Below, one piece after another: positions 51,465 to 59,155 of a stretch of 64,000 nt of DNA. A model generated the notes under the pieces. It had not been told where the DNA came from. It searched no databases and worked only from the letters and a program-made list of their open reading frames with translations. The translations under genes and the position numbers were made by a program. Origin of the DNA: DASZYF01 sp035545535 (GTDB lineage: Bacteria; Actinomycetota; Actinomycetes; Mycobacteriales; CAJCIY01); assembly GCA_035545535.1 (NCBI GenBank), contig DASZYF010000142.1, forward strand, positions 1 to 64,000. The letters are read 5' to 3'. How positions within the stretch are numbered: position 1 is the first letter of the stretch; each line of letters opens with the position of its first letter.

Positions 51465-53279
51465 GTGGCGGAGGCCCCCCCGACAGGCTTCGACGCCGAG
51501 CGCATCCGCGCCAAGTACCTCGCCGAACGTGACCGTCGGCTCGTCCCCGGACGGGCCGCCATCCGTGAGCTCAGCGAGGACCAGCACTTCGCGAGCTACC
51601 GGCGTGACCCGTTCACGCCGGTGCAGGAGCGCGAGCCCGTGCGCGACGAGGTCGACGCGGTCGTCCTCGGCGGTGGCATCGCGGGCGTCGTGGCCGGTGC
51701 CAACCTGCGCAAGGCCGGCGTGCAGAGCATCCGCATCGTCGACCAGGCCGGTGGCATCGGCGGCACCTGGTACTGGAACCGCTACCCCGGCGTGATGTGC
51801 GACGTCGAGTCCTACGTCTACCTGCCGATGCTGGAGGAGCTCGACTACATCCCGACGCGGCGCTACGCGTTCGGCGAGGAGATCCGCACCTACCTGCAGC
51901 GCCTGGCCGAGCACTTCGACCTCGTCGACGGCGCGCTGTTCCACACCGGCGTCACCCGCGCCGAGTGGGACGACAGCATCCACCGCTGGCGCATCACCAC
52001 CGACCGCGGTGACTCCTTCACCTGCCGGTACTACGTGGTCGCGCCCGGGATCCTGAACCTGATGAAGCTCCCGGCGATCCCGGGCATGGAGGACTTCCAG
52101 GGCGACGCGTTCCACACCGCGCGGTGGGACTACTCCGTCACCGGCGGCGCGCCCGGCGAGCCGATGACCAAGCTCAAGGACAAGGTCGTCGGCCTCATCG
52201 GCACCGGCGCCACCGGCATCCAGTGCCTCGGCCCGCTCGCCGAGGCCGCGAAGCACGTCTACGTCTTCCAGCGCACGCCGTCGGCGATCGGCGTGCGGGG
52301 CAACCGGCCCACCGAGCCGGAGTTCGCGGCGAGCCTGAAGCCGGGGTGGCAGCAGGAGCGCATGGACAACCTCCAGGCGGTCATCCTCGGAAAGCCGGTC
52401 GAGGTCGACCTCATCGACGACGGGTGGACGCGCCACTACGCCGCGGTGCAGGCGCCGCCGCCGAAGGGGACCACCGACCTCGCCGCGTACGGGCGCCGCC
52501 TCGAAGAGCTCGACTACCGGATCATGGAGGAGCACCGCGCGCGGGTGATGGAGATCGTCAAGGACCCCGTCACCGCCGACATCCTCAAGCCGTACTACCG
52601 CTACCTGTGCAAGCGGCCCTGCTTCCACGACGAGTACCTGCACGCCTACAACTCACCGAACGTCACGCTCATCGACTGCCCCAGCGGCTTCGACCGGGTG
52701 AGCGAGCGCGGGCCGGTCATCGATGGCGTCGAGTACCCCGTCGACCTGCTCGTCTACGGCACCGGCTTCGAGGCCGAGCTGACGCCGCTCCCCCGTCGCG
52801 CGGGCCACGAGGTGGTCGGCCGTGGTGGTCGGACGCTCGCCGAGAAGTGGGGCGCCGGCGCGAAGACGCTGTACGGGCTGATGATGCGCGGCTTCCCGAA
52901 CATGTTCGTGATGCCCGCACCCGGTCAGCAGTCCGTGGTCACCGTCAACTACACCCACCTCGCCGTGCTCGGCGGCGAGATCCTCGGCCGCCTGGTGACC
53001 CAGCTGCGCGAGCACGACGCCGAGGTCTTCGAGGTCGCCGAAGACGCCGAGAACGCCTGGACCGACCAGATCCTCGCGAAGTTCGTCGCCGGCGGCGCGG
53101 TGCTCTCGGCGTGCACGCCGTCGCGCATCAACAACGAGGGCGACCCCGGCGGCCGCGACCCGCACGGCGGCAACTTCGGCGGCGGCCAGGGCGACTACTT
53201 CGCCTACCGCGACCTCATCGAGGACTGGCTGTCCGCCGGCACGCTCCGCGGGCTCGAGCTCACCCGCAGCCGGTCGTGA
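51465..53279 (+). CDS. Flavin-dependent Baeyer-Villiger-type monooxygenase
   Basis: 604 residues. FAD site GGGIAG (69-74) followed by GGIGGTWYWNRYPGVMCDVESYVY; NADPH site GTGATG (246-251); between them the BVMO fingerprint FQGDAFHTARWD (211-222), ending in D rather than P. Long N-terminal extension (about 60 residues) as in cyclopentadecanone/steroid monooxygenases. It inserts oxygen next to a ketone to give an ester or lactone, using NADPH and O2. In this operon it probably opens a ring or removes an acyl side chain. GTG start; the stop overlaps the next start by four bases. Confidence 0.92.
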   Translation: MAEAPPTGFDAERIRAKYLAERDRRLVPGRAAIRELSEDQHFASYRRDPFTPVQEREPVRDEVDAVVLGGGIAGVVAGANLRKAGVQSIRIVDQAGGIGGTWYWNRYPGVMCDVESYVYLPMLEELDYIPTRRYAFGEEIRTYLQRLAEHFDLVDGALFHTGVTRAEWDDSIHRWRITTDRGDSFTCRYYVVAPGILNLMKLPAIPGMEDFQGDAFHTARWDYSVTGGAPGEPMTKLKDKVVGLIGTGATGIQCLGPLAEAAKHVYVFQRTPSAIGVRGNRPTEPEFAASLKPGWQQERMDNLQAVILGKPVEVDLIDDGWTRHYAAVQAPPPKGTTDLAAYGRRLEELDYRIMEEHRARVMEIVKDPVTADILKPYYRYLCKRPCFHDEYLHAYNSPNVTLIDCPSGFDRVSERGPVIDGVEYPVDLLVYGTGFEAELTPLPRRAGHEVVGRGGRTLAEKWGAGAKTLYGLMMRGFPNMFVMPAPGQQSVVTVNYTHLAVLGGEILGRLVTQLREHDAEVFEVAEDAENAWTDQILAKFVAGGAVLSACTPSRINNEGDPGGRDPHGGNFGGGQGDYFAYRDLIEDWLSAGTLRGLELTRSRS

Positions 53280-54889
53280 CCACGGCCGGCGACCGTCCCG
53301 TCGTCGTCGTCACCGGTGGCGGCGCCGGGATCGGCGCGGCGATCGCGATGGAGCTCGGCCGCCGCGGCGCGTTCGTCGTCACCGTCGACCCGATGGTGAC
53401 GCTCGACGGCACCGGGTCGGTCGACGTCCCGGAGACGACGGTCGACCGCATCGTCGCCGCGGGTGGCGCCGGGCTGGCGGCGCCGATCTCCGTGACCGAC
53501 TCCCCGGCGGTCACCACGCTGCTCACCGACCTCGTCACGACGCACGGCCGGCTCGACGCGGTCGTGAACGTCGCCGGCATCAGCCGCCGCACGAGCTACA
53601 CCACCGGCACCGACGACGAGTGGCGCAGCGTGCTGACCGTGCACCTCGACGGGTGGCTCACGATCCTCGGGGCCGCGCTCCCGCTCATGGCGGCCGCCGG
53701 TCGCGGTCGCATCCTCGGCGTCACATCGGGCTCCGGCTGGCGGCCCGGTGACGCCGGCGCCTACGCGTGCGCGAAGCGCGCCGTGGCCGCGCTCACCTGG
53801 CAGCTCGGCCGGCAGGCGCCCGCGGGCGTGACCGTCAACGCGTTCTCCCCCATCGCCGTCACGCGCATGGTGGTGGCGGCCCGCGCCAGCGCCCCCGCAC
53901 CGGTCAAGCCGCCGCCCACCGCCAAGGGCGGCCTGTCCCTCGGCTCGATGCCCGAGCCCGAGGACATCGGCCCGCTCGTCGCGTGGCTGGTGAACGACGC
54001 CCCGGCGTTCAGCGGCGAGATCCTGTTCGCGGGCGGGTCCGAGGTCGCCGTGCTCGACCGGCCCCGGCTGCTCGAGGTCATGCGCACCGACAACGCGGCC
54101 GACCTCGCCGCCCTCATCGATGCGACCGCTCCCGCCCTGGCGAAGGCCGAGGCCGCGCAGCTCTCCGGCGGCGGCAGCAACCCGCGGTTCACCAAGGCCT
54201 ACGGGCCGCCGGGCGAACCGGGGCTGCGGCGCGACGGCGCGCGCTGCCTCGTCGTCTCCGACCGGCCGCCGCTCGCGTCCGCGGTCGTCGCGGCGCTCGA
54301 CGCGCGCGGCGTGAGCGCGACGGTCAGCGACAGCACCGCAGCCGATGCGATCGCGGGCACCGACCTGTCCGGCGTCGACGCTGTCGTCCTCGCGCGCTCC
54401 GGGGATGCGGAGAGCTCCGGCGACACCGGCTGGCAGGGCACGCTCACGGAGCACCGCAACGCGGTCACCGACATCTACACGGACGCGCGGTGGGGACGGG
54501 CCGTCGCCGACGTCGCCGAGGCGGGTCGCCCGATGCGGATCGTCACCGTCACCGACGCCACGACCGCGGGTGGCCGCTCACGCGGGCAGGCGGCCGCGCA
54601 GCTGGCGCGGGCGGCGATCGGCACCAGCGAGGGGCGGGTCGAGGCGTTCGCCGTCTCCGCCGAAGGCACCGGCGCGCACGCGGACCGGGTCGCGGCCGAG
54701 CTGGCCGCCCACCTCGTCGTCGCTCCTGACGCCGCGGCGCTCTCGGGCGCCGAGCTCGCCACCGGCGACGGCTGGTTCGGGCTGCGCAGCCACCCGCGCG
54801 CCGCGGCCGGCTTCACGCTGGGTACGCCGGAGATACCCGCGTGGTTCGGTGACGCCCTGCTGGAGACCATCGACGCGAAGGAGTCGTGA
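53276..54889 (+). CDS. SDR protein with a second, degenerate Rossmann half
   Basis: 537 residues, about twice the size of an SDR. The first 260 residues are a classical SDR: TGGGAGIG (13-20), NVAGISRR, GVTSGSGW and Tyr163-x3-Lys167 in YACAKRA. The second half (about 325-535) again has an alternating beta-alpha pattern (RCLVVSDRPPLASAVVAALDARG ... DAVVLARS ... RIVTVTDATTAGGRSRGQAAAQLARAA) but no glycine-rich loop or Tyr-x3-Lys. It looks like a decayed second SDR domain, perhaps for dimerisation. Likely NAD(P)-dependent dehydrogenase of the monooxygenase pathway. GTG start overlaps the monooxygenase stop. Confidence 0.82.
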   Translation: MTTAGDRPVVVVTGGGAGIGAAIAMELGRRGAFVVTVDPMVTLDGTGSVDVPETTVDRIVAAGGAGLAAPISVTDSPAVTTLLTDLVTTHGRLDAVVNVAGISRRTSYTTGTDDEWRSVLTVHLDGWLTILGAALPLMAAAGRGRILGVTSGSGWRPGDAGAYACAKRAVAALTWQLGRQAPAGVTVNAFSPIAVTRMVVAARASAPAPVKPPPTAKGGLSLGSMPEPEDIGPLVAWLVNDAPAFSGEILFAGGSEVAVLDRPRLLEVMRTDNAADLAALIDATAPALAKAEAAQLSGGGSNPRFTKAYGPPGEPGLRRDGARCLVVSDRPPLASAVVAALDARGVSATVSDSTAADAIAGTDLSGVDAVVLARSGDAESSGDTGWQGTLTEHRNAVTDIYTDARWGRAVADVAEAGRPMRIVTVTDATTAGGRSRGQAAAQLARAAIGTSEGRVEAFAVSAEGTGAHADRVAAELAAHLVVAPDAAALSGAELATGDGWFGLRSHPRAAAGFTLGTPEIPAWFGDALLETIDAKES

Positions 54890-55764
54890 TGTCCGAGCGC
54901 CCGGCGCGGATCGTCGACGCGCACGTGCACCTCTGGGACCCCGCGCGCACCGACTGGTACCCGTACCTGTCCGGCCGGCAGGACGTGAACGTCGACGTGT
55001 CCGGGTCGTCCCGGCGCTTCGACGTGCCCACCTACCGCAAGGAGTCGGCCGGCTGGAACGTCGTCAAGCTCGTGAACGTCGCCGCCGCCACCGGCAAGCA
55101 CTCGGTCGCCGAGACGCTCGCGATGGACGCGATGGCTGCCGAAGACGCTGCGGCAGAGGGGCATCCGGACGCGATCGTCGGCGGGCTCCCGCGCGCCGAG
55201 TCCATCGACGAGGCGATCGGCTTCATCGACGAGCAGCGCAGTGCCCCGCGGTTCCGCGGTGTGCGCCCGATGATCGGCGGCATCGGCCCGCTGCCGGACC
55301 GCGAGGTGCTGGTGGCACTCGCCGAGCGGGGGCTCGTGTTCGAGCTCATGGCCCACCCGGACACGCTGGCCGACGCCGCCCGCACCTTCGCAGGCATCCC
55401 CGACCTGGACGTGGTCGTCGAGCACACCGGCTGGCCACGCGACGACAGCGACGAGGAACGCGCGCTCTGGAGCGCCGGCCTCGAGGCACTCGCGTCAGTG
55501 GGCGAGCGGGTCAGCTGCAAGCTCTCGGGCCTGGCGATGCCGCTCGGTTCGATGAGCGCCGAGGTGCTGCGCCCGTGGGTCGAGCGGGCGATCGAGACCT
55601 TCGGCGCGCACCGGTGCATGTTCGCGAGCAACTTCCCCGTCGACGGCGCCCACGGCACCTGGGACGAGCTCTACAGCAGCTTCAACGCCATCACCGCCGG
55701 CCTCCCGGAGACCGATCGGGACCAGCTCTTCGCCGGCACCGCCGAACGCGTCTTCTCCCTCTGA
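54889..55764 (+). CDS. Amidohydrolase family protein (lactonase-like)
   Basis: 291 residues. N-terminal VDAHVHLWDP gives the His-x-His metal site of amidohydrolase-2/fuconolactonase-like proteins; further motifs are VVVEHTGWP, SCKLSGLAMP and MFASNFPVDG near the C-terminus with the last aspartate. It is most like the L-fuconolactone/2-pyrone-4,6-dicarboxylate lactonase branch. Behind a Baeyer-Villiger monooxygenase, a lactonase would open the lactone product, an attractive but unproven role. ATG overlaps the previous stop by one base; a GTG at 54886 is the alternative start. Confidence 0.85.
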   Translation: MSERPARIVDAHVHLWDPARTDWYPYLSGRQDVNVDVSGSSRRFDVPTYRKESAGWNVVKLVNVAAATGKHSVAETLAMDAMAAEDAAAEGHPDAIVGGLPRAESIDEAIGFIDEQRSAPRFRGVRPMIGGIGPLPDREVLVALAERGLVFELMAHPDTLADAARTFAGIPDLDVVVEHTGWPRDDSDEERALWSAGLEALASVGERVSCKLSGLAMPLGSMSAEVLRPWVERAIETFGAHRCMFASNFPVDGAHGTWDELYSSFNAITAGLPETDRDQLFAGTAERVFSL

Positions 55765-55767
55765 CGG

Positions 55768-56211
55768 TCAGGCTGGGCGGAAGACGGGGAGCGTGATGGT
55801 GTCGGTCTCCGTGCGGAACCCGACCGTCAGGGCCATCCCGCCCTCCAACGCGTCGAAGTCGACGTCGTAGAGGTTGGTCATGATGCGCGGACCCTCCTCG
55901 AGGTCGACGATCGCGGCGACGTAGGGGACGCGCGGGCCGAACGGCGGGAGGTCGTTCGCGTACACGATCGACCACGTGTACAGCGTCGCCCGGCCGCTCG
56001 CCTCCTCCCACGTGAGGTCTTCGGACCAGCACTTCGCGCAGAACGGGCGCGGGTAGAGCTGGGCCTTTCCGCAGCCACCGCACCGCTGGACGAGGAGCTT
56101 GTGCTCGCGGCAGGCGTCCCACCACGGCTGCGTGCTCTCGTCGGGCGTCGGCAGGTCGTAGCGCGGCCCCTCGACCGGGTCGTACGCAGGGGCCTCCAGG
56201 GAGACCGACAT
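55768..56211 (-). CDS. DUF35 zinc-ribbon/OB-fold protein
   Basis: 147 residues. N-terminal helix with STQPWWDACREHKLL, an intact rubredoxin-like zinc site (Cys44, Cys47, Cys58, Cys61 in QRCGGCGKAQLYPRPFCAKC) and an OB fold (GRATLYTWSIVYANDLPPFGPRVPYVAAIVDLEEGPR). Expected to partner a thiolase-like aldolase; the candidate is the protein encoded at 57,931. Starts within one base of the MaoC stop, so the two are coupled and recall the fused MaoC-DUF35 protein ChsH2 split into two genes. Confidence 0.9.
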   Translation of the reverse strand: MSVSLEAPAYDPVEGPRYDLPTPDESTQPWWDACREHKLLVQRCGGCGKAQLYPRPFCAKCWSEDLTWEEASGRATLYTWSIVYANDLPPFGPRVPYVAAIVDLEEGPRIMTNLYDVDFDALEGGMALTVGFRTETDTITLPVFRPA

Positions 56212-56651
56212 CAGACCCGCGAGGGGAGCGCGGCCGTCGCCTCGCCGCCGAGCACGACGACGTCGGAACCGTTGATCGACTGCACGACCTCGACGTCGAG
56301 CTCGACGATGTGCTCGCCGTTCTCTTCCTTCTTGCCGGTCGGCACGATCTTGGTGCGGAGCTCGTTGTCGGGCCACGTCTGCTTGGTGAAGCGGACCGCG
56401 AAGTGGCGCAGGTTGCCGACGCCGACGTAGTCCTCGAGCGCGGAGCCGAGGAAGCCCATCGTGAACATGCCGTGGCCGAAGACGCTGGGCAGCTTGGCCT
56501 TCTGCGCCTTGATCTCGTCGTGGTGCATGGGGTTCATGTCGCCGGAGGCGCCGGCGTAGGCGACCAGGTCGCTGCGGGTGAGGACGACGGTGCGGACGGG
56601 GGCCTCTTCGCCCTCTTTGACGTCCTCGATGAACAGCTTCTGCTCGGTCAC
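56211..56651 (-). CDS. MaoC-like enoyl-CoA hydratase, catalytic type
   Basis: 146 residues of the R-specific hydratase hotdog fold. The hydratase motif is present: YAGASGDMNPMHHDE (Asp38, His43) followed by VFGHGMFTMGF. It hydrates a trans-2-enoyl-CoA, possibly as a complex with the non-catalytic MaoC-type protein encoded at 50,383 or with the DUF35 protein next to it. The GTG start has GGAAGAGG upstream, and a TACTCT box abuts operator E. Confidence 0.9.
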   Translation of the reverse strand: MTEQKLFIEDVKEGEEAPVRTVVLTRSDLVAYAGASGDMNPMHHDEIKAQKAKLPSVFGHGMFTMGFLGSALEDYVGVGNLRHFAVRFTKQTWPDNELRTKIVPTGKKEENGEHIVELDVEVVQSINGSDVVVLGGEATAALPSRV

Positions 56652-56692
56652 GCGAACCTCTTCCGGCTTGTCAGCGACACTGCACTTCGCAG

Positions 56693-56698
56693 AGAGTA
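56693..56698 (-). promoter_or_regulatory. -10 box TACTCT of the MaoC/DUF35 operon
   Basis: On the minus strand TACTCT begins one base after operator E, with 41 bases to the MaoC start and its ribosome-binding site. The same operator-to-box contact is seen at the thioesterase promoter. Confidence 0.55.
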
Positions 56699-56713
56699 TG
56701 ACGCGAACGTCAG
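56699..56713. promoter_or_regulatory. Operator site E, TGAC-N6-GTCAG
   Basis: TGAC (56699-56702), spacer GCGAAC (the same as in site B), GTCAG (56709-56713) extended to GTCAGGGAAC on the right as in site A. The left outer base is A instead of C. It lies between the divergent MaoC and acyl-CoA dehydrogenase genes. Confidence 0.75.
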
Positions 56714-56747
56714 GGAACTCGCCACTACCGGGTCATGGAGGAGCAGC

Positions 56748-57938
56748 GTGGAGCTCGGCTACACCGAGGCCGACGAGGCCTACCGGGCGGAGCTGCGGGC
56801 CTGGCTCGACGAGCACCTGCCCGACGAGGTGCGCAAGGCCGGCCGGGCCCGGTTCGCGAACGGTGGCGAGGACACCCCGGACGGCAAGGTCCCCCAGTGG
56901 TCGCGCGACTGGCAGGCCACCCTGTTCGACCACGGCTACCTCGTGCCGCCGTGGCCGCGCGAGCTCGGGGGGCGCGACTCCACGCCGGTCCAGACGCTCA
57001 TCTACCACGAGGAGCTGGCCCGGGTCGGCGCCCCGCGCACGCTGAACTTCCAGGGCCTCAACATCGTCTCGCCGAGCCTGCGCGAGTTCGGCACGCCCGA
57101 GCAGCAGGACAAGTGGCTGGTGCGCGCCCTGCGCGGCGACGACCTCTGGTGCATCGGCATGAGCGAGCCCGGTGCCGGCAGCGACCTCGGCGGTCTGTCG
57201 ACCCGCGGAGAGGTGCACGGCGACACCATCGTGCTCAACGGGCAGAAGGTGTGGACGTCGACGGCGCACAACGCGGACTGGTGCATGGTCTACTGCCGGA
57301 CCGACCCCGACGCGCCGAAGCACCGCGGCATCAGCGTCGTGATCGTCGACATGAAGACGCCGGGAGTGACGGCGCGGCCGTTCCCCCACCTCACGGGCCA
57401 CGTCGACTTCGCCGAGGTCTTCTTCGACAACGCCGAGGTCCCGGTGAGCAACGTGCTCGGCACGCTGCACGACGGCTGGCGCGTGACGATGGGCGCCCTC
57501 GCGCACGAGCGCGCGGGCCTGTGGGTCGGCGGGGTCGCCAACCTCGAGACCATCGTGCTGAACATGGTCGACACCGCCCGCGCCCGCGGGAAGCTCGGCG
57601 ACCCCAACGTGCGGCGCAAGATCGCCCACCTCCACGAACAGGTGCAGACGCTGAAGTGCCTCGGCTACAAGGGCTTCGCCGGCTTCGCGCAGGCCTCCTC
57701 CAGCCCCGAGCACTCGCTGCTCAAGCTCGCCCACGCCGAGCTCCAGAAGCACATGGCCGAAGCCGGCACGCTGCTGCTCGGCGAGTGGGGGCCGGTCAAC
57801 GACGCGCCCGGCGAGGGCGCCAACGGGATGTGGCCGCGGATGTTCATGATGTCGCTCGCCAGCACGATCGCAGGGGGCACCAGCGAGGTGCAGCGCAACA
57901 TCATCGCCGAGCGCGTGCTGGGATTGCCCCGTGCCTAA
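56748..57938 (+). CDS. Acyl-CoA dehydrogenase, long (alpha-type) subunit
   Basis: 396 residues from the GTG at 56748, which has GGAGGAGC upstream. Motifs: WPRELGGRDSTPVQTLIYHEELAR, WCIGMSEPGAGSDLGGL, NGQKVWTSTAHNADWCMVYCRTDPD, FAEVFFDNAEVPVSNV and TIAGGTSEVQRNIIAERVLGLP. Desaturates an acyl-CoA with FAD, probably together with the short subunit encoded at 59,156. Its end overlaps the thiolase-like gene by eight bases. Confidence 0.92.
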   Translation: MELGYTEADEAYRAELRAWLDEHLPDEVRKAGRARFANGGEDTPDGKVPQWSRDWQATLFDHGYLVPPWPRELGGRDSTPVQTLIYHEELARVGAPRTLNFQGLNIVSPSLREFGTPEQQDKWLVRALRGDDLWCIGMSEPGAGSDLGGLSTRGEVHGDTIVLNGQKVWTSTAHNADWCMVYCRTDPDAPKHRGISVVIVDMKTPGVTARPFPHLTGHVDFAEVFFDNAEVPVSNVLGTLHDGWRVTMGALAHERAGLWVGGVANLETIVLNMVDTARARGKLGDPNVRRKIAHLHEQVQTLKCLGYKGFAGFAQASSSPEHSLLKLAHAELQKHMAEAGTLLLGEWGPVNDAPGEGANGMWPRMFMMSLASTIAGGTSEVQRNIIAERVLGLPRA

Positions 57939-59079
57939 CCCTCGCGTAGCCATCGTCGGTGCCGCCCTGTCCGACTGCGGGCGGGTCGACGACAAGACCC
58001 CGTACGAGCTCCACTTCCAGGCGACCAAGCGGGCCCTGGCGCACGCCGGCCTGACCCACGAGGACGTCGACGGGTTCGGCTCCACCGGCCTCGGCGTGCT
58101 CGCCCCCATCGAGATCTCGGAGTACCTGGGCCTGCGCCCGACGTGGGTGGAGAGCACCGGCGTGGGCGGCGGCACCTGGGAGGTCATGGTCGAGCACGCG
58201 CTGGCGGCCATCCAGGCCGGCCACGCGAAGACGATCGTGCTCGTGTACGGCTCGACCGCCCGGGCCGACCTCAAGAAGAAGCTGCGCACGGCGAACCTCT
58301 CCTTCGGTTCGCGCGGCCCGTCGCAGTTCGAGTCGCCGTGGGGCCACACCCTCATGGCCAAGTACGCGATGACCGCGCGGCGCCACATGATCGAGTACGG
58401 CACGAAGATCGAGCAGCTCGCCAACATCGCGGTCGACACCCGCTACAACGCCTCACTGAACCCGGACGCGTTCTACACGGACCTCATCACGGTCGACGAC
58501 GTGCAGAACGAGCGGATGATGGCCGACCCGTTCACCAAGCTGCACTGCTGCATCCGCAGCGACGGCGGCGGTGCGGTGGTGCTCACCAGCGAGGAGCGCG
58601 CGAAGGACCTCCCGGTGAAGCCGGTCTACGTCCTCGGCACCGGCAGCGCGGGCAACATCACGACGATGAGCGAGTGGGACGACTTCACCGTCTCCCCCGC
58701 CGCGCGCTCCGGCAAGCTCGCGTTCGAGCGGGCCGGTCTCACGCCGGCCGACGTCGACGTGTGCGAGTTCTACGACGCGTTCACCTCGATGGTGCTGCTC
58801 ACCTACGAGGCGCTCGGCTTCTGCGGCAAGGGCGAGGCCGGTGCCTACCTCGAAGGCGGCACCATGCGCGTCGGCGGGAAGATGCCCACCAACACCGACG
58901 GCGGCGGCCTGTCCTGCTGCCACCCCGGCATGCGCGGCATGTTCCTGCTCGTCGAGGCGACCAAGCAGCTGCGCGGCGAGTGCGGCCCCCGCCAGGTCGA
59001 CGACGCGAAGATCGCCTGCGTCAACGGCACCGGCGGCTGGTTCTCCTCCGCCTCCACCATCCTCCTCGGCACCGACTAG
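57931..59079 (+). CDS. Thiolase-like lipid-transfer protein (Ltp2/SCP-x type), candidate retro-aldolase
   Basis: 382 residues with the thiolase fold (VAIVGAALSDCGRVDDKTPYEL, AIQAGHAKTIVLVYGSTA, DGGGAVVLTSEERA). The usual thiolase nucleophile is missing: the segment reads ESTGVGGGTWE. The C-terminal region keeps CEFYDAFTSMVLL and DGGGLSCCHPGMRGMF. This matches Ltp2-type retro-aldolases rather than thiolases. A second protein of this kind is at 47,779. The DUF35 protein at 55,768 is the probable partner. GTG start inside the end of the acyl-CoA dehydrogenase gene. Confidence 0.88.
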   Translation: MPNPRVAIVGAALSDCGRVDDKTPYELHFQATKRALAHAGLTHEDVDGFGSTGLGVLAPIEISEYLGLRPTWVESTGVGGGTWEVMVEHALAAIQAGHAKTIVLVYGSTARADLKKKLRTANLSFGSRGPSQFESPWGHTLMAKYAMTARRHMIEYGTKIEQLANIAVDTRYNASLNPDAFYTDLITVDDVQNERMMADPFTKLHCCIRSDGGGAVVLTSEERAKDLPVKPVYVLGTGSAGNITTMSEWDDFTVSPAARSGKLAFERAGLTPADVDVCEFYDAFTSMVLLTYEALGFCGKGEAGAYLEGGTMRVGGKMPTNTDGGGLSCCHPGMRGMFLLVEATKQLRGECGPRQVDDAKIACVNGTGGWFSSASTILLGTD

Positions 59080-59101
59080 ATCACCTGACCCCGGCGCCTC
59101 C

Positions 59102-59129
59102 GTCCGTGGCGGAAGAGCATGCCACGGAC
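59102..59129 (+). repeat. Hairpin between thiolase-like and acyl-CoA dehydrogenase genes
   Basis: GTCCGTGGC (59102-59110) pairs with GCCACGGAC (59121-59129) over nine bases with a ten-base loop. It stands 26 bases before the next ATG in an otherwise tight operon, so it may attenuate transcription or stabilise the upstream message. Confidence 0.5.
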
Positions 59130-59155
59130 TTTGGCGAAAGAAAGGCCTGCCGCAC

